A DNA stretch of 46,362 bases. Source: Prevotella sp. GTDB lineage: Bacteria; Bacteroidota; Bacteroidia; Bacteroidales; Bacteroidaceae. The notes under the pieces are model-generated. The model ran no database searches. It was not told the DNA's origin and saw nothing but the letters and a program-made list of their open reading frames with translations. A program made the translations under genes and the position numbers. The DNA lies in contig JALETQ010000030.1 of assembly GCA_022781445.1 (NCBI GenBank), forward strand, positions 1-46,362, in the 5' to 3' direction. Shown here piece by piece: positions 8,980 to 17,931 of the stretch (within the stretch, counting starts at the first letter, position 1; each line of letters opens with the position of its first letter).

Positions 8980-9594
8980 TCATCCGTGATACACCTCCGG
9001 TCGGTCATCTGGGCGATTGGGGTTCAATTCATGTTCATCTGTCGATGGAGCATTTTCAGCCGACATCGGCTTTCTTCCCATTCGACTTTCTTTTGCCAAC
9101 TTAAACAGCTTGAAAGGAATATGGCAATACCCTCGGGGATGCTTGTCGAGATAGTCCTGATGATAGTCTTCGGCATCATGGAAGTTTGCCAACCGCTGCA
9201 CTTCCACGACAATTTTTTGTTCGATTGTTTCCTGCTTCCGGGCGATAAACTTCTCTACAAGAGCCATGTCTTCATCGCTTGTGACAAAAACACCGGTGCG
9301 ATATCGGGTACCTACGTCGCAGCCCTGTCTGTTCAGACTCGTCGGGTCGATGGTTTCAAAAAACAGTTCGAGCAGGAAAGGCAGGTCTATCCGGGCGGCA
9401 TCATAGGTCACATGAACAGTCTCTGCATATCCTGTTGTTTCGGTAGAAACCATTTCGTATGTCGGCATATCATCGGCATGACCGTTCGCATAACCGGCTG
9501 TAGTGGTCAGAACGCCCGTTATTTGTTTGAAGAAATGTTGTGTACCCCAGAAGCATCCTCCGGCGAAATACACTTCTTTGATGTCTTGTTTCAT
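8980..9594 (-). CDS. msrA: Peptide methionine sulfoxide reductase A
   Basis: Repairs methionine-S-sulfoxide in proteins. The catalytic motif GCFWG holds Cys14 of the 204-residue product. Family positions AGYANGH and YEMVSTETTGYAE follow, then the conserved FFETIDPTSLNRQG and DVGTRYRTGVF segments. The MsrA domain ends near residue 175; beyond it is a hydrophilic, proline-rich tail of about 30 residues (ending PNRPDDRPEVYHG) without an obvious function. No fused MsrB domain. Lies upstream of the flavoenzyme gene on the same strand. Confidence 0.95.
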   Translation of the reverse strand: MKQDIKEVYFAGGCFWGTQHFFKQITGVLTTTAGYANGHADDMPTYEMVSTETTGYAETVHVTYDAARIDLPFLLELFFETIDPTSLNRQGCDVGTRYRTGVFVTSDEDMALVEKFIARKQETIEQKIVVEVQRLANFHDAEDYHQDYLDKHPRGYCHIPFKLFKLAKESRMGRKPMSAENAPSTDEHELNPNRPDDRPEVYHG

Positions 9595-9950
9595 GCTGTT
9601 CGGGTTGAATAGTTAATGTGTTGTTGCAGTGTCTTCGATAAAGGGTTGATGAAAACAAGTGTCCGACAATGACATGAGTATGTGATGGACTGCAACCTGA
9701 AACATTTGTTCGATGTAGGAAAAAGAACAGGTGTCGGACAATCTGCATCTGCCAGACGAGACCAGCGGCAGCGTCTGTCCATGACAACAAGGCGACAGCC
9801 GAAAGATCGGTTCGAGAAAAGTCATGACTGCCGGCGGTCGGTTTTCTGCTTTTCTTCTTCAGTTGCCGTTTCTCTTCATCGTCAAGGAGGAAGAAAAACA
9901 GAAAACCACACGTCGGCAGCATGACCTCGAATGCCTTTACGGCTCACTCC
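9595..9950. other. Gene-free interval with long imperfect inverted repeat
   Basis: No frame here looks coding. An imperfect inverted repeat of about 39 bp per arm spans 9821-9925: the arms begin GTCATGACTGCC and end GGCAGCATGAC, and the inner parts GGTTTTCTGCTTTTCTTC / GAAGAAAAACAGAAAACC also pair. A shorter direct repeat, ACAAGTGTCCGACAAT (about 9655) and ACAGGTGTCGGACAAT (about 9729), lies in the left part. The hairpin follows the M13 peptidase gene by 25 bases and could end its transcript, though it is far longer than a usual terminator. Confidence 0.6.
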
Positions 9951-11978
9951 TTACCACAAATCGAGACGATTTTCTTTGGGAATATAGAGTTTGTCGGTGG
10001 GCTTCACGTTGAAGGCTTCGTACCACATATCGATGTGGGGAAGTGCTCCGTTCACACGCCATTCGCCCAGTGAATGGGGATCTTTGGTCGTGCGGTTACG
10101 GATTTCCTGCTCGGTGATGTTGCTTGCCCACACACCAGCGTATGCAATGAAGAAGCGTTGGGCGGGAGTGAATCCGTCTTTGTTCTTCAAAGGCTTGTTC
10201 TTGGTGGCATTTTCGAGGGCATAGTATGCCAGCTGCAGCCCACCGTGGTCGGCGAGGTTCTCACCCAAAGTGAAACGTCCGTTGGCATTGAGGTCGGGCA
10301 ACACTTTGATCTTGTTGAAGAAATCGGCATACATGTCGGCACGTTGCTCGAAGCCCTTGGCATCTTCAGCCGTCCACCAGTCGTTCATATAACCTTCGGC
10401 ATCGTACTGACGGCCTTGGTCGTCGAAGCCGTGAGTCATCTCATGACCGATGACAACGCCGATGGCACCATAGTTGAACGCTTCATCGGCCTTCGGATCG
10501 AAGAACGGATACTGCAGGATTCCGGCAGGGAAACAGATTTCATTGGTGGTCGGATTGTAATAAGCATTGACCGTTTGGGGAGTCATCATCCATTCGTCTT
10601 TGTCGACGGGCTTGCCGGCTTTCTCTTCAATATGCTTCTTACTTGCGAACAAACGGCTGGCCTGCACGTTTTCATAATAGGACTTTGAGGGATCGATTGT
10701 CAGCTCGCCATAGTCTTTCCACTTGTTGGGATAACCGATTTTGACATAGAAATTGTCAAGTTTCTTGTGGGCGGCATCTTTCGTTTGCTGTCCCATCCAC
10801 TTCTGGGCATCGATGCGTTGACCGAGTGCAATCTGCAGATTCTTCACCAGTTGTTCCATGATTTTCTTGGAAGAAGCGGGGAAGTAGCGTTCGCAATACA
10901 TCTTTCCGAGAGCCTCGCCCATGGCATTTTCGACTTGATCCGTGGCTCTTTCCCACAACGGATGGTCTTGCTTGCGACCCGACATCACCTTGCCGAAGAA
11001 CTCGAAGTTGGCTTCGCGGACATCGTCGCTGAGGTAAGGAACGGCACTGATCAAAGCATCCCATTGCATCAAGGCCTTCAGATCTTCGGCTGTGGCCGAG
11101 AGAAGCATCTTGTCCAGACCTGCCATGAACGCCGGCTGTCCGACAACCATTTCCTGAATGTACTCCGATTTCACGCCCTCGGCGTTTGCCATGGCTTCCA
11201 GAGGAATGTTGGGATAGTTCTCCTTGAACTGTGCCAAGGTCATTTTGTTGTAGTTCGCTTGGGGATCTCTCAACTCTGTCATGCTCTTGGAGATTAACGC
11301 CAGAGATGTTTCAAAGCGGAAAATGGCATCGCGCTTGGCTTGTGCTTGGGCCTCGTTGAAGCCAAACAGCTTGAACATACGAACGATATGTTCGCGATAG
11401 GCATCGCGGATGGCTATCGTGGCAGCATCGTTATTGACATAATAGTCCTTTTGTCCGAGGGTCAGTCCGCCTTGATAAAGGTTCAGAATGTTCATGGTGA
11501 CATTCTTTTCATCAGCTCCGAAATACGAACCGAAGGGAACACCATAGCCAAACGAAGCATACTTGAGCTGCAGCCGTTTGATGTCTTCCTTGGTCTTGGC
11601 GGCTTCCATTTCATCGAGAAGAGCCATGACGGGCTTCACTCCGTCCTTGTTGCGGCGCACGGAATCCATTGCCAGTTTGTAGAAGTCGCTCAGTTTCTGC
11701 TCTGTCGAGCCGGGCTTGAACTTCTTTTTCAGGAGGTCACCGAGAATGGTGTTAATTCTTTTGGAATTGTCTTTTGCCAACTGATCGAAACTGCCGAAAC
11801 GCGAATAGGCTGCGGGCAAGGGGTTTTTATCTTGCCAACCGCCGGTAGCAAACCGGTAAAAATCCTCTGCAGGATTCGCCTTTTTGTCCAGATTCTCAAG
11901 TTTGAGTCCTGAACCCGATTGGGCTGCAACGGTAAGTGACATGGTTGCAAGCGCCATCATCATGAGTTGTTTTTTCAT
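9951..11978 (-). CDS. pepO: M13 family zinc endopeptidase (neprilysin/PepO-like), exported
   Basis: Membrane-associated or periplasmic metallo-endopeptidase acting on oligopeptides. The 675-residue product has the zinc motif HEMTH (H512-H516) within VIGHEMTHGFDDQG, the downstream glutamate motif GENLADHGG, and the substrate-binding NAYYNP stretch before it; all are hallmarks of M13. The N-terminus MKKQLMMMALATMSLTVAAQS is a signal peptide. The terminal CxxW motif of mammalian neprilysins is replaced by a tail ending in KENRLDLW, as in bacterial members. Transcribed leftward and followed by the long inverted repeat at 9821-9925. Confidence 0.96.
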   Translation of the reverse strand: MKKQLMMMALATMSLTVAAQSGSGLKLENLDKKANPAEDFYRFATGGWQDKNPLPAAYSRFGSFDQLAKDNSKRINTILGDLLKKKFKPGSTEQKLSDFYKLAMDSVRRNKDGVKPVMALLDEMEAAKTKEDIKRLQLKYASFGYGVPFGSYFGADEKNVTMNILNLYQGGLTLGQKDYYVNNDAATIAIRDAYREHIVRMFKLFGFNEAQAQAKRDAIFRFETSLALISKSMTELRDPQANYNKMTLAQFKENYPNIPLEAMANAEGVKSEYIQEMVVGQPAFMAGLDKMLLSATAEDLKALMQWDALISAVPYLSDDVREANFEFFGKVMSGRKQDHPLWERATDQVENAMGEALGKMYCERYFPASSKKIMEQLVKNLQIALGQRIDAQKWMGQQTKDAAHKKLDNFYVKIGYPNKWKDYGELTIDPSKSYYENVQASRLFASKKHIEEKAGKPVDKDEWMMTPQTVNAYYNPTTNEICFPAGILQYPFFDPKADEAFNYGAIGVVIGHEMTHGFDDQGRQYDAEGYMNDWWTAEDAKGFEQRADMYADFFNKIKVLPDLNANGRFTLGENLADHGGLQLAYYALENATKNKPLKNKDGFTPAQRFFIAYAGVWASNITEQEIRNRTTKDPHSLGEWRVNGALPHIDMWYEAFNVKPTDKLYIPKENRLDLW

Positions 11979-12031
11979 TGTTTACTGTTATTTTATGGAT
12001 TGATGATTGTTTGATTGTTCCTGACAGATTC

Positions 12032-13960
12032 TCAGGATATTTGTTCCAGCTCCACGGACAAGGTCTCCCAGCGTTCCACTTCACGGTCTATGGCGGCTCT
12101 GGTGGTGGTATATTCGGTCACCAGTTCCATATTGGAAGCGTGTTCGGGGTTGGACAACAACTCGTCGAGTTCGCCGATGCGGGCTTCCATCTTCCCGATT
12201 TTCTTTTCGCTATCGGCGATGGATTTCTTGAGTTTGTTGAGCTGCTTTTGTTTTTCCTTGTGTTCGGCATAACTCTGTTTGCCTGCTTTTTCCTCCACGA
12301 CTCCGGCAGGCCGGGCAGGTTGAACCTGCCTGCTCTCCTGCGGTTCCGGTGCCGCCGCATCATGGGTCTGCAGGTAATCGTAGATGCCCCCGAGGTGTTC
12401 GCGCACCTTGCCGCCACCGAATTCGTAAACCTTCGATACGAGTCCGTCGAGAAATTCGCGGTCGTGCGACACGATGACGGCAGTACCGTCAAAGGCTTTG
12501 ACCGCTTCTTTGAGCACATCCTTCGATGCCATGTCGAGGTGGTTGGTAGGCTCGTCGAGAATCAGCAGGTTAACAGGTTCGAGCAGCAACTTGATCATCG
12601 CCAGACGGCTTCGTTCACCGCCGCTCAACACTTTCACGCGCTTGTCCGAGGCTTCGCCGCCGAACATGAACGCGCCGAGTATGTCTCTGATTTTCAACCT
12701 CACCTCTCCTTTCGCCACCTGGTCGATGGTATCGAAGACGGTAAGCGTCTCATCGAGGAGCTGTGCCTGATTCTGTGCGAAATAACCCACCTGCACATTG
12801 TGGCCGACCTTCAGGTTTCCGGCAAACGGAATCTCACCCATGATGCACTTCACGAGCGTGGATTTGCCTTCGCCGTTCTTGCCGACAAAGGCCACCTTCT
12901 CCCCTCTCTTGATGGAAAGGTTCACATGGTCGAAGACGGTGTGGCTGCCATAATCCTTCCGCACGTCGTCGCAGATGATCGGATAGTCGCCCGAACGCAG
13001 GCAAGGAGGAAACTTCAACCTGAGTGACGAGTTGTCGACTTCGTCAATTTCGATAGGGACAATCTTCTCTAACTGCTTGATGCGGCTCTGCACCTGCACA
13101 GCTTTGCTGGGTTTGTAGCGGAAGCGTTCGATGAAATCCTTGATGTCGGCAATCTCCTTCTGTTGGTTTTCGTAGGCTCTCAACTGCTGCCCGCGCCGTT
13201 CAACACGGAGCTTGACATACTCGTCATACTTCACCTTGTAATCGATGACCTTGCCGCATGAAATCTCCAAGGTACGGGAAGTGACTTTATTGATGAAAGC
13301 CCTGTCGTGGCTCACCAGCACGACGGCACTGCCGCTCTGAACCAGAAATTGTTCCAGCCATCGGATACTCTCTATGTCGAGGTGGTTGGTAGGTTCGTCG
13401 AGCAAGAGGACATCGGGACGCTGCAGGAGGATTTTCGCCAGCTCGATACGCATGCGCCAGCCGCCGCTGAATTCGGAAGTGGGGCGCGAAAAGTCACCGC
13501 GGGTGAATCCGAGTCCCGTCAGCGTGCGTTCTATCTCTGCCTCGTAGTTGTCGGCGCCCATCATCATGAAATGCTCATGGGCGGCGGTAAACCGCTCTAC
13601 CAAATCGAGATAATCATCGCTTTCATAGTCGGTCCGTTCGTTCAACGACTGCTCCATGCGGGCCAGACGCTCTTTTTCGAGGGTGTGATTGGCAAAGGCT
13701 TTTCGGGTTTCTTCGCGCACCGTTGTGTCATCAACCAGTTTCATGACCTGTGGCAGATAGCCTATGGTGGTATCATTGGGCACGGAAATCACTCCCTTTG
13801 TGGGCTGTTGCATGCCGCAGATGATCTTGAGCATTGTCGATTTTCCGGCTCCGTTCTTGCCGACCAGTGCGATACGGTCACGACGATTGATGACAAAACC
13901 CACGTCATGGAACAAGGGTTTCACACCAAACTCAACCGACAAACCTTCTATTGAAATCAT
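12032..13960 (-). CDS. ABC-F family ATPase (two ATP-binding domains, no membrane part)
   Basis: ABC-F proteins bind the ribosome and act in translation or antibiotic protection. The 642-residue product carries two nucleotide-binding domains: Walker A GKNGAGKST near residue 35 and GKNGEGKST near 350; signature FSGGWRMR and LSGGERSRL; Walker B with DEPTNHLD in both copies. Between them lies the linker with many charged residues. The C-terminus has a lysine- and glutamate-rich coiled coil (about 570-642) after a low-complexity EPQESRQVQPARPAG stretch, as in Uup/YheS-like members. ATG at 13960 is preceded by CAGGAA. Which ABC-F subgroup it belongs to, and whether it gives drug resistance, cannot be told here. 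Confidence 0.95.
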   Translation of the reverse strand: MISIEGLSVEFGVKPLFHDVGFVINRRDRIALVGKNGAGKSTMLKIICGMQQPTKGVISVPNDTTIGYLPQVMKLVDDTTVREETRKAFANHTLEKERLARMEQSLNERTDYESDDYLDLVERFTAAHEHFMMMGADNYEAEIERTLTGLGFTRGDFSRPTSEFSGGWRMRIELAKILLQRPDVLLLDEPTNHLDIESIRWLEQFLVQSGSAVVLVSHDRAFINKVTSRTLEISCGKVIDYKVKYDEYVKLRVERRGQQLRAYENQQKEIADIKDFIERFRYKPSKAVQVQSRIKQLEKIVPIEIDEVDNSSLRLKFPPCLRSGDYPIICDDVRKDYGSHTVFDHVNLSIKRGEKVAFVGKNGEGKSTLVKCIMGEIPFAGNLKVGHNVQVGYFAQNQAQLLDETLTVFDTIDQVAKGEVRLKIRDILGAFMFGGEASDKRVKVLSGGERSRLAMIKLLLEPVNLLILDEPTNHLDMASKDVLKEAVKAFDGTAVIVSHDREFLDGLVSKVYEFGGGKVREHLGGIYDYLQTHDAAAPEPQESRQVQPARPAGVVEEKAGKQSYAEHKEKQKQLNKLKKSIADSEKKIGKMEARIGELDELLSNPEHASNMELVTEYTTTRAAIDREVERWETLSVELEQIS

Positions 13961-13981
13961 TTCCTGCTAAAATTTTATCCG

Positions 13982-14013
13982 CAAAAATACTCAAAAATGC
14001 GTACATCTCCAAG
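13982..14013 (-). promoter_or_regulatory. Promoter of the ABC-F gene
   Basis: Minus-strand TATTTTTG (13989-13982) fits TAnnTTTG; CTTG, one base off the TTTG consensus, lies 20 bases upstream of it. The start codon follows within about 20 bases, giving a very short leader. Confidence 0.55.
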
Positions 14014-14389
14014 CAATAAGACCTTTTTTCAAGAATTACAATCTACTTTACGAAGGACGAACCGGACAGAAGGGAAACACGGCACCACGACGATGCGACC
14101 GTCAGGTTGCCTTGCCGTTTCCCACGGCTTCTGTCCGGATCAACATGCCGTCTTCACCTGTCACATGGACTTTCATGAAGGGAAGCGCATGCCTCCGACC
14201 GGTCATGCGGGCGTTGATGCCGCGTTTCATGCCTTTCATGGCCTTTCTCCGTCCGTTTGTGTCCTTCTCCATCCATTTGCGTTCGCTTGCCGCCACCCTG
14301 CCCGTCGTTCTGTAGTACCGTGGGCCGACCCGTCTGCCGCATACGGCCGGCCAAGCCGCCCGACAACCAGACGATACCGGTCCGGATTC
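14014..14389. other. GC-rich intergenic stretch, no gene recognised
   Basis: Part of the 1.1-kb space between the C1 peptidase and ABC-F genes. A distant inverted repeat pairs CCGGACAGAAG near 14060 with CTTCTGTCCGG near 14136. A leftward frame of about 147 codons crosses it but runs into the palindromic repeat element and resembles no known family, so I do not call it a gene. Confidence 0.4.
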
Positions 14390-14608
14390 CCGGAGCCGAC
14401 CGGGGGGGCAAGGGGCATCCGAATGGCTGTCAAAGGGCATCGCCGTTGTTCCTTCCACTGTCTGCCGAATCATTGGCATGGGTGCATTTCCGAATTCCCA
14501 ACACGTTGAAAAATATTTCCCAACGGGTTGAAAAATATTTCCCAACAGGTTGAGAAATATTTTTCAACGTGTTGGGAATTCGGTCAAGATACCGAAACGC
14601 CGATGAAA
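14390..14608 (+). repeat. Palindromic repeat element, copy 1 (CAACNNGTTG array)
   Basis: The core 14492-14581 runs from GAATTC to GAATTC and holds four CAACNNGTTG palindromes at 14499, 14521, 14543 and 14565, exactly 22 bases apart and separated by AAATATTT-containing spacers. The outer 27 bases on each side are perfect inverted repeats of each other. Flanks of about 100 bp on the left (GGCAAGGGGCATCCGAATGG...) and 27 bp on the right (GGTCAAGATACCGAAACGCC...) also recur at 31.4-31.65 kb in reverse orientation. Noncoding; function unknown. Confidence 0.85.
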
Positions 14609-14663
14609 GTGTACCCGAAACCGGTTCATCCGATTGCCGGGCAGACAGGATGTCGGTCTGTTG

Positions 14664-14859
14664 AACCCCAATCGGTTATTAGAGCGTTTGATTATACATT
14701 TCATGTCGTTCATTTCACTTTCCGTCCGATTTCGTCCGCCGCCGGCATCTTGCCTGTCATTTTGCTTTGCCGTAGCCCGCTACGCCTGCAACAAACCGAC
14801 AATCCATCTGCACGACCATCAAGCGAAACCGACTCGGAATCCAATGACCGATTTGGATT
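14664..14859 (+). repeat. MITE-like element, full copy A
   Basis: A 196-bp unit about 90% identical by eye to 38158-38354. It starts AACCCCAATCGGTTATTAGA and ends CCAATGACCGATTTGGATT, so its ends are inverted repeats with a few mismatches. The middle carries GCCGTAGCCCGCTACGCC, a short hairpin shared by all copies. It encodes no protein. No flanking target duplication was found by eye. Confidence 0.8.
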
Positions 14860-14996
14860 GAAGACGCGGTGCAATGCGGCAATGGAAGGTTCATGGACGA
14901 CGGGGACATGGACACTCTTTCGTCGGTTTCCCAAAGGAAAGGAAAAAGAAACAGGGAATGGGGGCAATCCGTCCGCACCCATTCCCAACCAACGAA

Positions 14997-15030
14997 CAAC
15001 GGGCGGCCGCTTGATGCGAACCGCCCGTTG
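14997..15030 (-). terminator. Terminator after the C1 peptidase gene
   Basis: Ten-bp perfect stem CAACGGGCGG / CCGCCCGTTG with a 14-base loop, 28 bases past the stop of the leftward C1 peptidase gene; the T-run after it is weak (TTCGTT). Confidence 0.65.
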
Positions 15031-15057
15031 CAGTATCATGGATGGACAGGCTGTTTG

Positions 15058-16254
15058 TCAGATACCCATCTTCTTACGGATGTCCTTGGGAATGGCATTC
15101 TTGTTGACCATGTAGTCCATGGTGTTGGCAGCAATAAACGCCTTGGTCATGTACCAGATGCCTTTATAGTCGCCGGTTTCGCCCCAAGAGTTCTTCACCA
15201 TATAGTATTCTTTGCCGAACTGGTCTTTGGCAATACCGTAGATGAGCATACCGTGGTCGTCGGTCAGCTCCCAGTTATCGAAGCGTTGTTGACGCATTTC
15301 CTGAGTGGGAACGATTTCGGGAACCTTGCATCCGAGCGAGTCGAGCAAGCTGGTCTTTTGGGTCTTGGAGAGCTTCAGCCAACGAGCCATGTCGCTGCCG
15401 GCGAGACTTTGGGCAGCCTTGGTGTCGCACATGTAAGCAAGACCGGTGCGGGTAAAGCCTTCTTCCGAAACGTCGCCACCCCAAGCCACGGTATAACCGT
15501 TGTTGACGGCGTTGTCGATGATGCGCATCATGTCGTCCATCGGGAGGTTCCACGACAGCGGATTGCGCCAGTTGTCTTGCACTTCGACGGCAAACTGGGT
15601 CCAGAAAGGATGGTGCGTATAGCTGGTAATGGTCACATAGTCATCGAGATTGATGCCAAGACTGTTCATGAATGTTTGCGGAGTGTAGGTTTTTCCTTCG
15701 TATTTGAACGACGCGGGGCACTCGCCGAGGTAAGAATCGAGGATGCCCTGCATGCCTTTTTTCCACTGCATGGAGATTTTCGGCCCCTTGTTTCTTGCAA
15801 CTGCGTTTACATAGGGTTCGAGCAGGCTGAAGAATTCGTTGAAGTTATTCAGCGAATCGCCATACAGACTGCCGGGGAAAGGCATGGCGTTTTCGGGGCA
15901 GATACCATAGTTTTGCAAGCAGTAGAGCACATCATAAGCAGCACCGCCTTGGGCAAACTGGCAATCACCATGCAGGCGAACAACCTGAACCGCACGGTCC
16001 ATGTAGGTCTTGTTGGCAACAAATGACTCGCAAAGGTCGTAAGTCTTGCCGGTGGCTTTCAAGATTTCGGCCTCGAAATAAGAAAGCGTCGAATAAGCCC
16101 AACAGGTACCCGAACGGTTCTGATCCTTGATGCTTGTGATCTTGTTCTCCTTGATCGTGGTGAAGACCGGCTTGTTTGCCTCGTTCTTCTTCTCTTGTGC
16201 ATTTGCTCCCAAAGCAACGATGGCAGCGACTGCAAGTACGAATAGTTTTTTCAT
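15058..16254 (-). CDS. C1-type cysteine aminopeptidase, bleomycin hydrolase (PepC)-like, exported
   Basis: Papain-fold peptidase of the bleomycin hydrolase/PepC group, which trims peptides from the N-terminus. The catalytic set is visible: Gln45, Cys51 in DQNRSGTCWAYS, the histidine in TDDHGMLIYG, and the asparagine in MVKNSWGETG. At 398 residues it is a little shorter than classical PepC (about 440), as in the Bacteroidetes group. MKKLFVLAVAAIVALGANAQ is a signal peptide, so it acts in the periplasm or outside, unlike cytosolic PepC. It lies 43 bases after the M24 gene and is likely co-transcribed with it; a hairpin terminator follows. Confidence 0.93.
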   Translation of the reverse strand: MKKLFVLAVAAIVALGANAQEKKNEANKPVFTTIKENKITSIKDQNRSGTCWAYSTLSYFEAEILKATGKTYDLCESFVANKTYMDRAVQVVRLHGDCQFAQGGAAYDVLYCLQNYGICPENAMPFPGSLYGDSLNNFNEFFSLLEPYVNAVARNKGPKISMQWKKGMQGILDSYLGECPASFKYEGKTYTPQTFMNSLGINLDDYVTITSYTHHPFWTQFAVEVQDNWRNPLSWNLPMDDMMRIIDNAVNNGYTVAWGGDVSEEGFTRTGLAYMCDTKAAQSLAGSDMARWLKLSKTQKTSLLDSLGCKVPEIVPTQEMRQQRFDNWELTDDHGMLIYGIAKDQFGKEYYMVKNSWGETGDYKGIWYMTKAFIAANTMDYMVNKNAIPKDIRKKMGI

Positions 16255-16297
16255 TTAATTGATGATTGATTGTTGAATATGATGTTAATGTTTTAAT

Positions 16298-17701
16298 TTA
16301 CCGGTTCTCTGCCATACAGGCTTCCACATCCTGCGGACGGATGGGAATCCTCACGTCACCGAGGAAGGTGCAGCCGTCTTTGGTGATCAGCACATCGTCT
16401 TCCAGTCTGATACCGCCGAAGTCTTTATATGTTTCTATTTTGTCGAAGTTGAGATACTCGGCGCAATGACCGTTCGCCTTCCACTCGTCAATGAGGGCGG
16501 GGATGAAATAGATGCCGGGTTCGTCGGTCACGACGAATCCTTCTTCCAATCGTCGTCCCATACGCAGGGCATTGGTACCGAACTGATGGAGCATGGGCTG
16601 TGTTTCTTCGTCAAAACCTACGTAACGCTGGTCGAATCCTTCCATGTCATGCACGTCCATACCCATCATGTGACCCAATCCGTGAGGAAGGAACAGGGCG
16701 TGGGCACCTGCCCTGACGGCTTCTTCGGTATCGCCTTTCATGAGCCCGAGCTCTTTCAAGCGGTTGGTCATCAGTCGGCAGACGTCAAAGTGAACATCCA
16801 TGTACTTCACGCCGGGCTTTGCCACATCAAGCACATAGTCGTGACATTCTTCGACGATCGAGTATATTTCAAGCTGTCTTTGAGAGAATTTCCCACTCAC
16901 CGGCATGGTACGGGTATGATCCGAACAATAGTGATTGACGGTTTCGGCACCACAGTCGCACAAAGCCAGGCGTCCTTCCTCGAGCACTGCCATCGACGGA
17001 TTGCCGTGCATGATCTCTCCATGTTGTGAGAAAATGGTGGCAAAACTGTTCATGGCACCATACGAACGTGCTATGCCGTCAATCTGTCCACCGATGTACT
17101 TCTCGGTCAATCCGGGACGGGTGAGGTGCATGGCGGTGGTGTGCATTTTGTAACCGATGGTCTGTGCGCGCTCCAACTCTTCGATTTCTTGGGGTTCCTT
17201 GACCGAGCGCATCTTGATGACGGCCATGATCAATTCCATCGAAGCGGCTTCCTTCTGTTGAGACGGATGGATGCCCAAGAGGTCGAAAATCTGGATTTTG
17301 ATGTCATGACGATAGGGGGGCAGGAAGTGAATCTTGCGGTTTTGAGCCTTGGCGGTTGCCACGATTTCTGCCAAGACCTTCATGGGTGCACTCTGGGCAA
17401 CCCCCACTTGCGCAGCCATGTCACTCACTTTGTCGACCGAGCCATACCACACGATATCCTCGATGTCGATGTCATTGCCTATCAAACACTCTTGGTTGTT
17501 GTCAATGTCGATCACTCCCACGAGCCCGTCGCGCTTCTGTCCGAAATAATACAAGAACGTAGAATCTTGTCTGAAAGGATAATAAGCGTTGTTGGGGTAA
17601 TTACAGGGCGATTCATTGTTGCCGAAGAAGACAAGAAGTCCGGACTTTACCAGCTTCTTTAGTTCTTCACGACGTCGGATATAAGTTTCTTTGCTAAACA
17701 T
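16298..17701 (-). CDS. pepP: M24 aminopeptidase P (Xaa-Pro aminopeptidase)
   Basis: Dinuclear-metal exopeptidase releasing an N-terminal residue followed by proline. The 467-residue product has the N-terminal AMP_N domain (about 1-150) and a C-terminal pita-bread domain. Metal ligands are seen in LALCDCGAETVNHYCSDHTRT, the HGLGHMMGMDVHD histidines, and the glutamates in VVTDEPGIYF and GGIRLEDDVLIT. No signal peptide, so cytoplasmic. ATG at 17701. Followed closely by the exported C1 aminopeptidase gene. Confidence 0.95.
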   Translation of the reverse strand: MFSKETYIRRREELKKLVKSGLLVFFGNNESPCNYPNNAYYPFRQDSTFLYYFGQKRDGLVGVIDIDNNQECLIGNDIDIEDIVWYGSVDKVSDMAAQVGVAQSAPMKVLAEIVATAKAQNRKIHFLPPYRHDIKIQIFDLLGIHPSQQKEAASMELIMAVIKMRSVKEPQEIEELERAQTIGYKMHTTAMHLTRPGLTEKYIGGQIDGIARSYGAMNSFATIFSQHGEIMHGNPSMAVLEEGRLALCDCGAETVNHYCSDHTRTMPVSGKFSQRQLEIYSIVEECHDYVLDVAKPGVKYMDVHFDVCRLMTNRLKELGLMKGDTEEAVRAGAHALFLPHGLGHMMGMDVHDMEGFDQRYVGFDEETQPMLHQFGTNALRMGRRLEEGFVVTDEPGIYFIPALIDEWKANGHCAEYLNFDKIETYKDFGGIRLEDDVLITKDGCTFLGDVRIPIRPQDVEACMAENR

Positions 17702-17730
17702 GGTAATGATGATTGTCTGTATATTTTCTG

Positions 17731-17738
17731 CAAAGATA
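17731..17738 (-). promoter_or_regulatory. -7 box for the M24-C1 peptidase pair
   Basis: Minus-strand TATCTTTG 30 bases before the M24 start matches TAnnTTTG; no TTTG at the ideal -33 distance. Confidence 0.5.
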
Positions 17739-17931
17739 AAGGATAAAACAACGAAAGTACACTTTCATCTACTTAAAAAAACAAAATACTTATCTGTATT
17801 TCATTCATTCTATCCGCGACAAACACCTAAACGCCCTACGAGACCCGGCAATACCCCTACATCTCCGGGTATCTGCCAAACGGAGCGAAAGGTTCGTCAG
17901 GAAATGAAAAGACGGTCTTCAAAGACAGGTG

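Noticed and set aside
14102..14545. Leftward frame of 147 codons
   Set aside because: It runs through the palindromic repeat element and a GC-rich spacer, matches no family and has no start signal.
14492..14581. The CAACNNGTTG array as a small CRISPR array
   Set aside because: The intervals between palindromes are nearly identical, not variable spacers; the unit is 22 bp; there is no cas gene nearby.
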